64,000 bases of DNA from Cladopsammia gracilis (taxonomy: Eukaryota; Cnidaria; Anthozoa; Scleractinia; Dendrophylliidae), in contig JAJGOT010000192.1 in assembly GCA_022457155.1 (NCBI GenBank), positions 1,152,001 through 1,216,000 of the forward strand. Direction: 5' to 3'. Positions 35,608-44,830 of the stretch are shown here, piece after piece; position 1 is the first letter of the stretch, and every line of letters starts with the position of its first letter. The position numbers and the translations under genes were made by a program. The notes beneath the pieces were generated by a model. That model was not told the origin of the DNA, ran no database searches, and saw nothing but the letters and a program-made list of their open reading frames with translations.

Positions 35608-37533
35608 GGTGGCTCGATGGTGTTTTTTTCTGTGCCGACCACTTTTTTTCAATCTTGTATTTGGATATCTTAGTCATTATTTACCTAAATACTCATGGCA
35701 CACACTTACTAGGGAAAGATTGAAGTTTCCATTTCAGTTGTATTTTTTGCGATCGAAGCGTCCTTGGCAACGATACGTTGCTAGGCGTAGTTTTACTTGT
35801 GAGGCCGCCGTCGGCCTGTATGAGAAATTTTGGGAACTCGCTCTTGGGGACTGAAAGAGTACCACAATGCACACATTTTAGCCAAGTTTGGTTAACTTCT
35901 GTGAGAGGATTTTTGAATGGCGCGAGTTTACTTATTTTAGAGTTAAATTTGGTAAAATATCAAAGTTTGTTGTATTTCATCCCAAACTGAGAGATCGAGG
36001 ACCTAATGCCGATTTCAACTTTACTCATTCATAAGAACAACTATTGTACCTTATTTGTTTGGCTCTTTTGGCGGATTGACGGTTTTCGATTTTTCCCTGT
36101 GCCGAGTTATAATAATCGAAATTTACGATGTTTTTGCAACAAACGAGCAGAGAATCTTCTGACCTCGCTTATTTTAAAAATCTGAGATAGAATTTCCCAA
36201 GAATAAGCGAACTATAAATTTGGACCTTCTTTTACTTAGTCTCCAAATTTCGTGTTGGTTGAAATGCTGTGAGACTTGTACGCTGAACGTCGAGTTGGTA
36301 ACATGCGCGCTAGTATTTTCAGAGATTTCTTGTTCTCCGAGATGTTTACAATTCATGATCTATTCTGCATATTTCATTGTTCTGAAATGACACCCGCACG
36401 CGAATTCCAGTCTAGCACGGGCGGAACCAAAACGCTTGATTAACTTCCGAAGACCTGCCGATTATGGTAATTCATCAGTCCTGGCAATGTGTTCATGAGA
36501 TAACAGGTGAGCTGTTGAACATCAACGTTAAACACGTAATTGACCTAAAAATAGCAAGAGCATGCGCAAACAGAAAACAGAAATTTTTACTCACTGTCAA
36601 GGCAGCAATTATTTCCCTTATTAAAAGACGTGAAAAACGCTACAATAAGCGTGTCAAACAGAAGATTTTATTACCATAATCGGCAGGTCTTCGGAAGTTA
36701 ATCAAGCAATTTGGTTCCGCCCGTGCTAGACTGGAATTCGCGTGCAGGTGTTATTTCAGAACAATGAAATATGCAGAATAGATCATGAATTGTAAACATC
36801 TCGGAGAACAAGAAATCTCTGAAAATACTAGCGCGCATGTTACCAACTCGACGTTCAGCGTACAAGTCTCACAGCATTTCAACCAACACGAAATTTGGAG
36901 ACTAAGTAAAAGAAGGTCCAAATTTATAGTTCGCTTATTCTTGGGAAATTCTATCTCAGATTTTTAAAATAAGCGAGGTCAGAAGATTCTCTGCTCGTTT
37001 GTTGCAAAAACATCGTAAATTTCGATTATTATAACTCGGCACAGGGAAAAATCGAAAACCGTCAATCCGCCAAAAGAGCCAAACAAATAAGGTACAATAG
37101 TTGTTCTTATGAATGAGTAAAGTTGAAATCGGCATTAGGTCCTCGATCTCTCAGTTTGGGGTGAAATACAACAAACTTTGATATTTTACCAAATTTAACC
37201 CTAAAATAAGTAAACTCGCGCCATTCAAAAATCCTCTCACAGAAGTTAACCAAACTTGGCTAAAATGTGTGCATTGTGGTACTCTTTCAGTCCCCAAGAG
37301 CGATTTGCCAAAATTTTTCATACAGGCCGACGGCGGCCTCACAAGTAAAACTACGCCTAGCAACGTATCGTTGCCAAGGACGCTTCGATCGCAAAAAATA
37401 CAACTGAAATGGAAACTTCAATTTTTCCCTAGTAAGTGTGTGCCATGAGTATTTAGGTAAATACTGAATAAGATATCCAAATACGTGATTGAAAAAGAGT
37501 GGTCGGCACAGAAAAAAACACCATCGAGCCACC
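35608..37533. mobile_element. Fold-back element with 864 bp arms and TTAA TSD
   Basis: Arms 35608-36471 and 36670-37533 are near-perfect reverse complements around a 198-base centre. TTAA flanks it at 35604-35607 and 37534-37537. The ends are GGTGGCTCGATGG and CCATCGAGCCACC, the same GGTGGCTC motif as the 12919-13370 MITE. TTAA targets fit Kolobok or piggyBac, and no transposase frame is present. The mirrored open frames in the two arms are a consequence of the inverted repeat. Confidence 0.8.
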
Positions 37534-37570
37534 TTAAAGGTAAAAGAAATCAAATTTTCGATGGTAATTT

Positions 37571-37601
<31 letters not shown>

Positions 37602-38237
37602 ACTTATTCATTATTCCATCCATTTTTTCCGAGGTTATTCATTATTCATTTTTAAATTTTTCTCGTTATTCATTATTCCGTATTCGAGTTTTTAAGGCAG
37701 CTTCTAACTTGCAATTTTTGTGAAATAGAAGATTTTCACTTCAATTAAAATATGATTTAAAAAACCGTCAGCGTCATATTCAATCTAATTACCGTATTTA
37801 TTGATTTAACTCCAGACTAGGGTTTATTTAGAACTCAGCCTTATAGACGTGGCATTTATTCTTGTATACTGTACACTGAACTAAAATTTAAGCTAAACAT
37901 CGACACAATGACACCGACTTCTCGACTTTGTCTCTTATTAAAAACTTAGATACAAAAAAGTTATTGCGAATGCTGTACTGAGTGGTTTGTTGAACTGTTC
38001 GGTATACGCTCCGTCGTTTCTACAAAACTAGACCTGATATACCCGGTGTTTATTTCAACCCGGCATTTATTCTTGATTTATTCCTGGCACGGGAACGAGA
38101 ATATGCGGTAATGTTCATTTGGGTTTGGTCAGTTTTTCATAATGACTCAAATGTCGACAAAAAAAACTTGCTTGGCAGATAAATCAAAGCTAATGGTATT
38201 TATTTCTCAATAACGAGAATCAATATTCCAGCATATA

Positions 38238-39125
38238 CAGTCAACTCTCTCTTAACAACCTCTCTCTTAAACAACCACTTCCCGTAAGCGACCACTTTGT
38301 AAAATAACTATTTACATGAATACAATCAACTCGAACTACCACTCTCTTAAGCGACCACTTTTTCTTGCACTAAGGGTGGTCGCTTAAGGTTACAGTGTAC
38401 CTTCGAGGGTGTCTCCAGTATAACAGCTCTAGCGTCTTAAGATTACACTTAATATACCTAAACCCAGATATCAAATTAAAGCTTATAGAGCTGGCTATCT
38501 AAATATGGAAACCATTTGGTAATAAAATGAATTGTCAAATTTTTTATGACGTCTAAGTTCGAACGTCCGAATCAACTTTAAAACGCTATAACTCAAAGCG
38601 ATTATTGTATTTTGCTAATGTGATTTGTTCTCGGCTTTCCGGACACGAAGCGCTAAGAAAACGTGTCGGCGATTTCCCATATTCAATTGCAGTGAAAAGT
38701 TACAGAATATTTTTGAAAAAGGGAGAAAAAATTGGAATGATCGCACGAAAATGGCTCTTGACGAAAAGGTTTTCGGAAATAAGAAATTCGCCGACACATT
38801 TTTGTTGATTATAATTATGTTAGCCTAGCTTCTGTCGAAATTTGAGGAAAATCGAACAAATTCCCTTTGAGTTGTAGCTCTTTAAAGTGTCCCCAACAAA
38901 CGAAAAATTAACTTTGAGAAAACAGCGCTTAAAAAAACACCTCGCTTCATGAACAAACTCCGCCCACAAAAGTTATACCGTCATTTCTCCGTCAATTTTC
39001 ACTATTTTTCGATAATTTTTTTTTGGATGAAAGTTCATTCTGTAAACTTTATTTTGACGCCAAAAAAAAATTCCAATAAATTTTCGATCTGAAGGTACTC
39101 TGTAACCTTAAGAGAGAGTTGACTG
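38238..39125. mobile_element. TA-flanked element with CAGTCAACTCTC ends (pogo/Tigger-like)
   Basis: The ends CAGTCAACTCTCTCTTAA and TTAAGAGAGAGTTGACTG are inverted repeats, flanked by TA at 38236-38237 and 39126-39127. The interior has the related AAGCGACCACTTT repeats and no complete transposase, so it is non-autonomous. Confidence 0.7.
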
Positions 39126-39130
39126 TATAT

Positions 39131-39270
39131 TAGCCTGCATAACAGGCGTTATTGGTGGCGCTCAAGCGGGTTTTGGGGCAAGAGCACGTAGCGCGAGTGC
39201 GTGTCTCGCGCTTAGCGCTCGCGACCTAAAACCCACTTGAGCGCCCCAATAACGCCTGTTATGCAGGCTA
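39131..39270. mobile_element. Palindromic MITE, TAGCCTGCAT ends
   Basis: A 140-base hairpin with arms TAGCCTGCATAACAGGCGTTATTGG and complement around a CGCGAGTGCG-rich loop. It has the same end motif as elements at 2478, 10293 and 61408. Confidence 0.7.
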
Positions 39271-39464
39271 ACTGTCATACCAAAAAATTGCCCCCTGAAA
39301 GGAGACATTTGCTCCGGGCGTGCGCGTTACTAAAATGAACTTCTAATACATATGAACTGTGTAGCGCCAATCGTCTGAAATGAATATGTTTTAAAATTAA
39401 AATGTTATTAAAGCGGTTTTGAAACTAAAAATGAACTATTGCCCATACGCAGTTGAGCTCGAAC

Positions 39465-39470
39465 GGCCTT
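39465..39470. other. Polinton target-site duplication, left (GGCCTT)
   Basis: GGCCTT directly precedes the element's AGTAGAG end and recurs right after its other end. Six-base duplications are the hallmark of Polinton/Maverick integration. Confidence 0.92.
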
Positions 39471-40032
39471 AGTAGAGCGTAAAAGGGGGTTACTACCCGC
39501 AAATCATTCATTTTACTATTGAATTATCAATCATTCACGTTAATTTAACGAAAAAATGGTCCGTTCAGATGTTCAGGTGTTTATCTAATAGTATTCAATT
39601 CATGTTAAATTATCGATCATTCACATTAATTTAACGGTTCACAACTCACGAGTCACGAGTTTGAGAACTCACGGGGTTACTACCGCAAATCATTCATTTT
39701 ACTATTGAATTATCAATCATTCACGTTAATTTAACGAAAAAATGGTCCGTTCAGGTGTTCAGGTGTTTATCTAATAGTATTCAATTCATGTTAAATTATC
39801 GATCATTCACATTAATTTAACGGTTCACAACTCACGAGTCACGAGTTTGAGAACTCACGAGTTACGAAACATCAAGCGCATTTTCGTTAAATTATCAATC
39901 ATTCACATTAATTTAACGGTTCACAACTCGCGAGTCACGAGTCACGAACGTGTTAACATAATTACATAACGGATGTGTCAGGTTCCATGGAATAAAAAAT
40001 GGAAAATAAAGAAATCTTATAGATATATAAAA
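39471..40032 (+). repeat. Left terminal inverted repeat (562 bp)
   Basis: Matches 54565-55126 in reverse complement with only scattered differences (for example AGAGCGT against AGAGGGT near the tip). It ends in the TATA-like AGATATATAAAA. It contains two direct copies of a roughly 187-base subunit beginning GGTTACTACC (at about 39488 and 39675) and a third partial copy from about 39860. The motifs CACGAGTCACGAG and TTAATTTAACG are repeated many times. Confidence 0.93.
40021..40032 (+). promoter_or_regulatory. TATA-like box at the inner edge of the left TIR
   Basis: AGATATATAAAA ends three bases before the chosen ATG of the first gene. The mirrored copy at 54565-54576 lies 13 bases before the polymerase ATG. 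So both outward-lying genes have identical upstream DNA. Use as a promoter is inference. Confidence 0.45.
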
Positions 40033-40035
40033 GTG

Positions 40036-40584
40036 ATGGAAAAGTATTCGAAAAGCAAACTCAAAGAATTACATCTTATAGCAAAGGAGAGGAAAATCAA
40101 GGGATATTACCTGATGCGAAAAGCAGAACTAATTGATGCGTTAGATGCTTATGAAAGACAAGAGCCAGTGAAATCACCAAAACGTAAAGTTTTACAATGT
40201 TATCATGGAAGAAATAAGTACAGTTGTAAAGAGTGTTTAGGATCAAGAATTTGTGAACATGGTAGACAAGAGTATGTCTGTAAAGAATGTGGAGGAAATG
40301 GTATCTGCATTCATTGGAATATTAAGTATTATTGTAAAGAATGTGGAGGAAACGGTATCTGTTTACATGGTAATAACAAGTATTACTGCAAAGAATGTGG
40401 TGGAAAGGGAATCTGTAAACATGGTAAAAACAAACGATATTGTGTTGAATGTGGTGGAAAAGCTGTCTGTAATCATGGTAAAATCAAAACTAGATGTAAG
40501 GAATGTAGAGATGAGATACGGCGACGAGTAGAGGAATATGCTAAAAATGAAGAGATCGAACTGAGTGATGAAAGCGAAGATTAA
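40036..40584 (+). CDS. SAP-like N-terminus plus six CxHx6CxxC repeats
   Basis: I start at the ATG at 40036 (182 codons), because the 21 codons before it lie in the inverted repeat. Residues about 7-38 (SKLKELHLIAKERK.., KAELIDAL) look like a SAP/Rho-N-type helix-extended-helix DNA-binding motif. Residues 54-160 are six repeats of 18 residues with the pattern C-x-H-x6-C-x2-C, mostly followed by GG (for example ICKHGKNKRYCVECGGKA). They probably bind zinc, one ion per repeat. The C-terminus is acidic (EEIELSDESED). This is likely a nucleic-acid-binding early or regulatory protein. I know no exact family name for the repeat. It converges with the next gene over a hairpin. Confidence 0.75.
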   Translation: MEKYSKSKLKELHLIAKERKIKGYYLMRKAELIDALDAYERQEPVKSPKRKVLQCYHGRNKYSCKECLGSRICEHGRQEYVCKECGGNGICIHWNIKYYCKECGGNGICLHGNNKYYCKECGGKGICKHGKNKRYCVECGGKAVCNHGKIKTRCKECRDEIRRRVEEYAKNEEIELSDESED

Positions 40585-40594
40585 GCTATAATAA

Positions 40595-40621
40595 TTTCAA
40601 GTCGCGAAACACGACTTGAAA
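40595..40621. terminator. Hairpin between convergent genes (10 bp stem)
   Basis: TTTCAAGTCG and CGACTTGAAA flank the loop CGAAACA. It lies 11 bases behind the plus-strand stop and 14 bases beyond the minus-strand stop, with A/T runs on the far sides. It could end or process both transcripts. Confidence 0.6.
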
Positions 40622-40634
40622 AAACGTTGTCACA

Positions 40635-41129
40635 TCATAAAAAAATTCTATCATATCTCTCTTCAATCTTATCGTTATTGCTTGCACATGTGCAAAGATC
40701 GCTAATCATATCATCAATTAATCTCATCTCATCTACAAACGAATCGTGATCAAAATATTTTCCACGCATACAAGAACGTAAGTCAATCAATACTTTCTGA
40801 TACGTTGTATATGCATGTTTACTCATCTCAATCCTTCGATTATAGTTCTTGTAATCAGTAAATGTTTTCAATAACAATCCAGCACCAGCAATAACTCCTA
40901 ACGTAATAGGGTTTAACGTAACACCACCTGCTATTGTACCGCTAGCGATAAGAAATGAACTACTCAGTTTACAGAATAGGTTCATCCGTTTGAACCGTCT
41001 ATAAGTCTTTTTATAGCACCACCACTTCTTATGGTAAAATCTGTAAAGAGCCTTAATCTCCAACAGTCTCTCCTCACCGATCGAAGTATCGATGTGATTG
41101 AATGTGAAAATATCTCGCTTATCTTTCAT
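40635..41129 (-). CDS. Two-TM membrane protein of cnidarian Polintons
   Basis: 164 codons. Residues 20-50 are basic and rich in Tyr/Trp/Lys. Two hydrophobic segments follow (about 51-70, LFCKLSSSFLIASGTIAGG, and 75-92, PITLGVIAGAGLLL), then a helical C-terminus with YQKVLIDLRS and DDMISDLC. Proteins of this layout recur in Polintons. The order (charged helix, two short TM helices, long helix) also resembles SLATT-type 2TM domains, which I offer only as a structural comparison. Function unknown; a membrane or pore role is inference. It is divergent from the ATPase gene, with only 42 bases between the start codons. Confidence 0.6.
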   Translation of the reverse strand: MKDKRDIFTFNHIDTSIGEERLLEIKALYRFYHKKWWCYKKTYRRFKRMNLFCKLSSSFLIASGTIAGGVTLNPITLGVIAGAGLLLKTFTDYKNYNRRIEMSKHAYTTYQKVLIDLRSCMRGKYFDHDSFVDEMRLIDDMISDLCTCASNNDKIEERYDRIFL

Positions 41130-41171
41130 GTTTTAAAACTTTATTTATTTTTTAAATATATAGTTTTAAAT
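41130..41171. promoter_or_regulatory. Divergent promoter region, 42 bp
   Basis: Almost pure A/T, with an inverted repeat (TTTAAAACT..AGTTTTAAA) and TATATA in the centre. It must serve both the membrane-protein and ATPase genes. Confidence 0.5.
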
Positions 41172-41796
41172 ATGAGGTTTATTAACTATGATGTGGGTGA
41201 TGATATAGTTACAAATTACAAGCAGCTACATTCTTTCATGCCAGATCAAAATTTCAGAATGTTGATCTGTGGGCCTTCCGGTTCAGGAAAAACAAATCTT
41301 TTACTTGATATGATTTTTCGTTTACTGTATTATGACAAGGTATATCTGTATGCGAAAAATTTAGACCAATCAAAATATCAGTTCTTATTTTAAAAGAAAA
41401 TTTGATCCGATCAATCAAGATGCTGGTTATGAAGTGATAGAAATATCTCCAGAAGATATTATTCCAGTATCTTCATTATCGAATGAAAACCAAAAAATAG
41501 TTATATTCGATGATTTTGTATGTGAAAAGAATCAAAATCCGCTGATAGAATATTTATATTGTAGCGTTATCTATCTTTCACAAAGTTATTATAAGACGCC
41601 AAAAGATATACGGTTGAACTGTTCGCATTTCTGTGTTTTCGAATTTCCGAGTAATAACGAAATCTCTATGTTTTGTCGTGAAGTTAACGTTGATAAGAAA
41701 CAATATGAGATGGCTACAAAAGATCCATACTCTTTTCTCTATATCGACAAACCAAAGAAAAGAGTATTAAAAAATTTTGATGAAAATATAATCTGA
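41172..41796 (+). CDS. Genome-packaging ATPase (FtsK/HerA type), frame shifted at 41388-41394
   Basis: The first frame runs from the ATG at 41172 to a TAA at 41391-41393. It holds the Walker A loop GPSGSGKTNLL at about residues 34-44. The second frame is open across the stop to 41796 and holds Walker B (KIVIFDDFV) and the conserved tail with Ser-Gln-Ser-Tyr-Tyr (YLSQSYYKTP), the sensor-like motif of A32-type ATPases. The total of about 208 residues fits the family. The two parts are in frames that differ by +1, right at TTT TAA. The change could be a one-base insertion, an assembly slip in a T-run, or +1 recoding at a slow stop codon. In Polintons the enzyme is thought to pump DNA into the capsid. 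The next start codon (fiber) is 12 bases after its stop. Confidence 0.85.
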
Positions 41797-41807
41797 ATAT
41801 AAGCAAA

Positions 41808-43601
41808 ATGAGCTATTCAAATGGGGTATTACCAGATTCTTTCAGATACCATCCATTAGGTGAAAAACAAGGACCGCCAGGATTACCAGGCATCGGTTTT
41901 AAATTAACGTCTTCGGGTGATTATGATATTCAAAACAAAAGATTGGTAAACATAGATAATCCGATCGATTTGAAGGATGCTATTAATTATGGTACCGCTA
42001 AAACACACTTTCTAAACTTGGATGGTTCGACTCATATGACCGGTGATTTAGATCTTCGAGGAAACAGATTGATTCTTCCCGGAGAGATCGACATGAACAG
42101 AAAACTTATCACAAATATGGACACGGATGAAGATAACGATCTATCCGCTGTCAATATGATAACTCTGAAAAAATTTCATCCCAACGTTCCCGAACCAACG
42201 CATGAAGTTGTGAAAAATATCGATCTGAAAGAACGTTTCAATGTTGTCCAATCGAAACAACAGACTTATCACGATTTAGGGGCAAATTACAACAATCTTG
42301 TCTCTTACAACGATGTCAGGAATATTTTCTTATCTCGAAAAGAGATGTTTCCGATGGAGACCAGTTTAGATATGGGAAACAATACGGTTTACAATGTAAA
42401 GGACCCGACGGTTGCCGATCAAGGAGCTAATAAGAGATACGTGGATAACGTAGTTTCCGGTAAGATGAGTAATCCGAGTGATGAAGATTTCGATATGTCG
42501 AACCATAAGATTACCCATCTCGGTGATCCGCAACTATCGTATGACGCATGTAATAAATCTTACGTTGACAGTGGTGATAAAAAACTTAATCTCATGATAG
42601 GGGATGTGGTAGTTCACACGAACGAGGTAGAAAATAAGCTCAAAAAATATATCGATGAGTCACACATCACCACATCAGAAGATATGAAAGATGAGTTCCG
42701 TTACATAATGGAAAATGTTGACGAAAGTTCATCCGAGCACGATATAACCGTCACCGGAATAGTCGATTTGGTGGAGTCGCCGCATACGCTAAACAAAAAA
42801 GTTTACAGTCTTTTATTACACAAACATCCGTTAAATAGCTACTCATCAAGAATCGGATTTAATATGTATAAATTACCGGATGGAGAATATACCGTCTGTA
42901 TCGAATTTATTCCACCACCGCAAGCGGTGCGCGGCGTCAGCGTCGATGTTCAGTCGGCCTCTATCAACATTAATAAGCAGTCGACGAAAATCTTTACTAA
43001 CTACAGTAGAAGTATTATCAATCTACATAAGTGGAAGATCTCACCGCCGGAATATATTAGGGTCGATCTAAAGTGTAGCGGCTCGCCAACATCGGCTTCG
43101 CAAGCTCAAGCCTACCTAGTGATATACGGAATAAAAGGGAATCATTCAGATGTTCCGGCCAGTGTTTACGATTCTCCTTATTTTTTTGAGAATCGTAAAA
43201 TGGTTATGCAGACTACTCTCGATATGAACAAACATGCGATTATCAATTCGCCATCGCTTGCGATGAGCAGTGGTGTTTTTCAGATTAACGGTGTTTATGA
43301 TAGAGCTAAAAATGCGACATTTACTCTATTTTCAGGAGAAAAAGATACTATGGTTTCGGTCAAGTGTAAGATTGTAAAATGTTGTGTTAACATTCTCGAT
43401 ACGGCCCAATCGTATCCTCATATCGCCGTGTTGATAAACAATGTAATAGGAAGGGGAATGGGTGGTAAGAAACAGGTCTGTCACCTATCCAACGATGTAG
43501 TTCTAGAAGAGTCTGAACAGTTTAGTGTGAGAATAGAGGTGAGTTTACAAGGACCCATCATCAATAAATGTTTGGTAAGTCTGCGGCTTGAAATGATTTG
43601 A
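41808..43601 (+). CDS. Fiber-like protein with collagen-like start and shaft repeats
   Basis: 597 codons. A short collagen-like stretch (GPPGLPGIG, residues 23-31) is followed by phage-tail-fiber-like repeats of the form DxxNxxIxNxxDPxxxxDAxNxxYVD: DIQNKRLVNIDNPIDLKDA near 45, DMGNNTVYNVKDPTVADQG near 185, DMSNHKITHLGDP near 230. This repeat forms trimeric shafts in bacteriophage fibers. Residues about 255-300 look like a coiled coil. From about 310 to the end are two beta-rich regions with Cys clusters (KCKIVKCCVN), a likely head domain. A host-attachment role at the capsid vertex is inference by analogy with adenovirus fibers. Confidence 0.7.
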   Translation: MSYSNGVLPDSFRYHPLGEKQGPPGLPGIGFKLTSSGDYDIQNKRLVNIDNPIDLKDAINYGTAKTHFLNLDGSTHMTGDLDLRGNRLILPGEIDMNRKLITNMDTDEDNDLSAVNMITLKKFHPNVPEPTHEVVKNIDLKERFNVVQSKQQTYHDLGANYNNLVSYNDVRNIFLSRKEMFPMETSLDMGNNTVYNVKDPTVADQGANKRYVDNVVSGKMSNPSDEDFDMSNHKITHLGDPQLSYDACNKSYVDSGDKKLNLMIGDVVVHTNEVENKLKKYIDESHITTSEDMKDEFRYIMENVDESSSEHDITVTGIVDLVESPHTLNKKVYSLLLHKHPLNSYSSRIGFNMYKLPDGEYTVCIEFIPPPQAVRGVSVDVQSASININKQSTKIFTNYSRSIINLHKWKISPPEYIRVDLKCSGSPTSASQAQAYLVIYGIKGNHSDVPASVYDSPYFFENRKMVMQTTLDMNKHAIINSPSLAMSSGVFQINGVYDRAKNATFTLFSGEKDTMVSVKCKIVKCCVNILDTAQSYPHIAVLINNVIGRGMGGKKQVCHLSNDVVLEESEQFSVRIEVSLQGPIINKCLVSLRLEMI

Positions 43602-43644
43602 AAAAATATGGTATTAAAGAAATATTTTCTTGTATAAAAAGACA

Positions 43645-43845
43645 ATGGATATAAAACGGTTACTTCGTATTCCAACCGATCATCTTGGGTCATTATCATT
43701 GAACGAATTAATGTTAATTTTGGAAGAATATGGTGAGGATCCAAAAGAGATCTTGATCGATTACATTGAAATTCACCGTCGTTGTTACGGGGAACCTGTT
43801 GAATTTTACATTTCATCTGAATCTGAAGATGAATCTGAAAGATGA
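43645..43845 (+). CDS. Small acidic-tailed protein, unknown
   Basis: 66 codons from the ATG at 43645; a TATAAAAA lies seven bases before it. The body is helical (LSLNELMLILEEYGEDPKE) and the end is Ser/Glu/Asp-rich (SSESEDESER), a likely casein-kinase-2-type target. I do not recognise a family. Confidence 0.5.
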   Translation: MDIKRLLRIPTDHLGSLSLNELMLILEEYGEDPKEILIDYIEIHRRCYGEPVEFYISSESEDESER

Positions 43846-43861
43846 AGTCAGTCAAATTTTT

Positions 43862-43884
43862 TTATTATACGTTACGTATAATAA
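43862..43884. terminator. Hairpin TTATTATACG..CGTATAATAA
   Basis: A 10 bp perfect stem with loop TTA, 17 bases after the preceding stop codon. Its arms share TTATTATAC/GTATAATAA with the hairpin at 48700-48726. Confidence 0.55.
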
Positions 43885-43932
43885 ATTTTACACGCAATCA
43901 TTTAAAATTTAAAATCGATACATCTAATAAAG

Positions 43933-44805
43933 ATGAGTTTAATTAAGTGGAAAGAACTTGCAAAACGAAAAACCGAGTTGGGAAATAAGATTAACTTTGT
44001 TCGTGAAACGTTGATAAAGAAAAAATTAGGTGAGGAGGCAGATCAGTTGGCTTATGAAAAAATTTTTAAACCTATAACATCAAAATTACAAACGCAGCCA
44101 TCACAAAGTGTATCATCACAAAGTGTATCAAAAAAACGAAGCGGTAAAGAATTATTAACAGGAATCGATTATTATCCAGATGTAGATCCATATGAAGAGA
44201 TGGATGTAGAAGGTCTAATCGATTTTGGTGAAGAGGTTTTACCGCAAGATGAGAAAGCAACATATTCACCATCTCCACCACCATATTCACCAGGTGAATA
44301 TATGCATAGTCAACAGCAAAGAGCATTGGAAGAGAAAGAGATATTTGAAAAATACGGTTTGCCGATTATCGAAACTACTGAAGAATCACCGGAAGAGATG
44401 CTTGAAGCGTACGATATCGCAGTAAAAGATCTAGGAAAAGAAAAACGAAAAATAACCAATCTAATCAATAAATTGGAAGATTCTACAGAAAAGGAAGATC
44501 TCATAGAATATAGAGGACGTTTGCAAAAAGAAAGTTCTATAATTACGATGAGAAGAGATAAACTAAAAAAGACAGGTAAAGGTCTTATGGGAAGAAACAC
44601 AGCTTCGTATGGAAACCTATTTTTTTTCAGTAATCCTAATGATCTTGTCAAAAAACTCGAAGTAATAGTAGGTGAAATTATAGCTGGTAATACGAATATC
44701 GAGATGCGTAATACCGGAGTTTTGATCTTAGACGAACTTTTGAAAAATAATATAATCGATAAAAGGCAAGCTAAACAGATCTACAAGAAATATTTTAAAT
44801 ATTAA
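43933..44805 (+). CDS. Helical virion-type protein with a PPPY motif
   Basis: 290 codons. An N-terminal helix rich in Lys/Glu is followed by a Ser/Gln-rich linker, an acidic patch (YPDVDPYEEMD) and a proline-rich segment SPSPPPYSP with P115-P-P-Y118. The C-terminal half is coiled coil (LGKEKRKITNLINKLEDS) and a compact helical end. PPxY binds WW domains of Nedd4-type ubiquitin ligases; retroviral late domains and adenovirus protein VI use it. The motif is seen, its use is inference. It precedes the minor capsid gene by 25 bases, suggesting a virion component. Confidence 0.55.
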   Translation: MSLIKWKELAKRKTELGNKINFVRETLIKKKLGEEADQLAYEKIFKPITSKLQTQPSQSVSSQSVSKKRSGKELLTGIDYYPDVDPYEEMDVEGLIDFGEEVLPQDEKATYSPSPPPYSPGEYMHSQQQRALEEKEIFEKYGLPIIETTEESPEEMLEAYDIAVKDLGKEKRKITNLINKLEDSTEKEDLIEYRGRLQKESSIITMRRDKLKKTGKGLMGRNTASYGNLFFFSNPNDLVKKLEVIVGEIIAGNTNIEMRNTGVLILDELLKNNIIDKRQAKQIYKKYFKY

Positions 44806-44830
44806 AATAATATCACCACTATAAAATAGT

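Noticed and set aside
35489..37553. Mirrored open frames in the fold-back arms
   Set aside because: They are forced by the inverted repeat; no domain is visible and both strands are equally open.
39471..40032. CRISPR-like array in the TIR
   Set aside because: The repeats are long subunits of about 187 bases plus short degenerate motifs, not uniform repeats with unique spacers, and no cas-like gene is present.
39973..40035. Upstream extension of the first Polinton gene into the TIR
   Set aside because: The 21 extra codons lie in the inverted repeat, and the equivalent bases at the other end are out of frame with the polymerase; the ATG at 40036 matches the SAP-like start.
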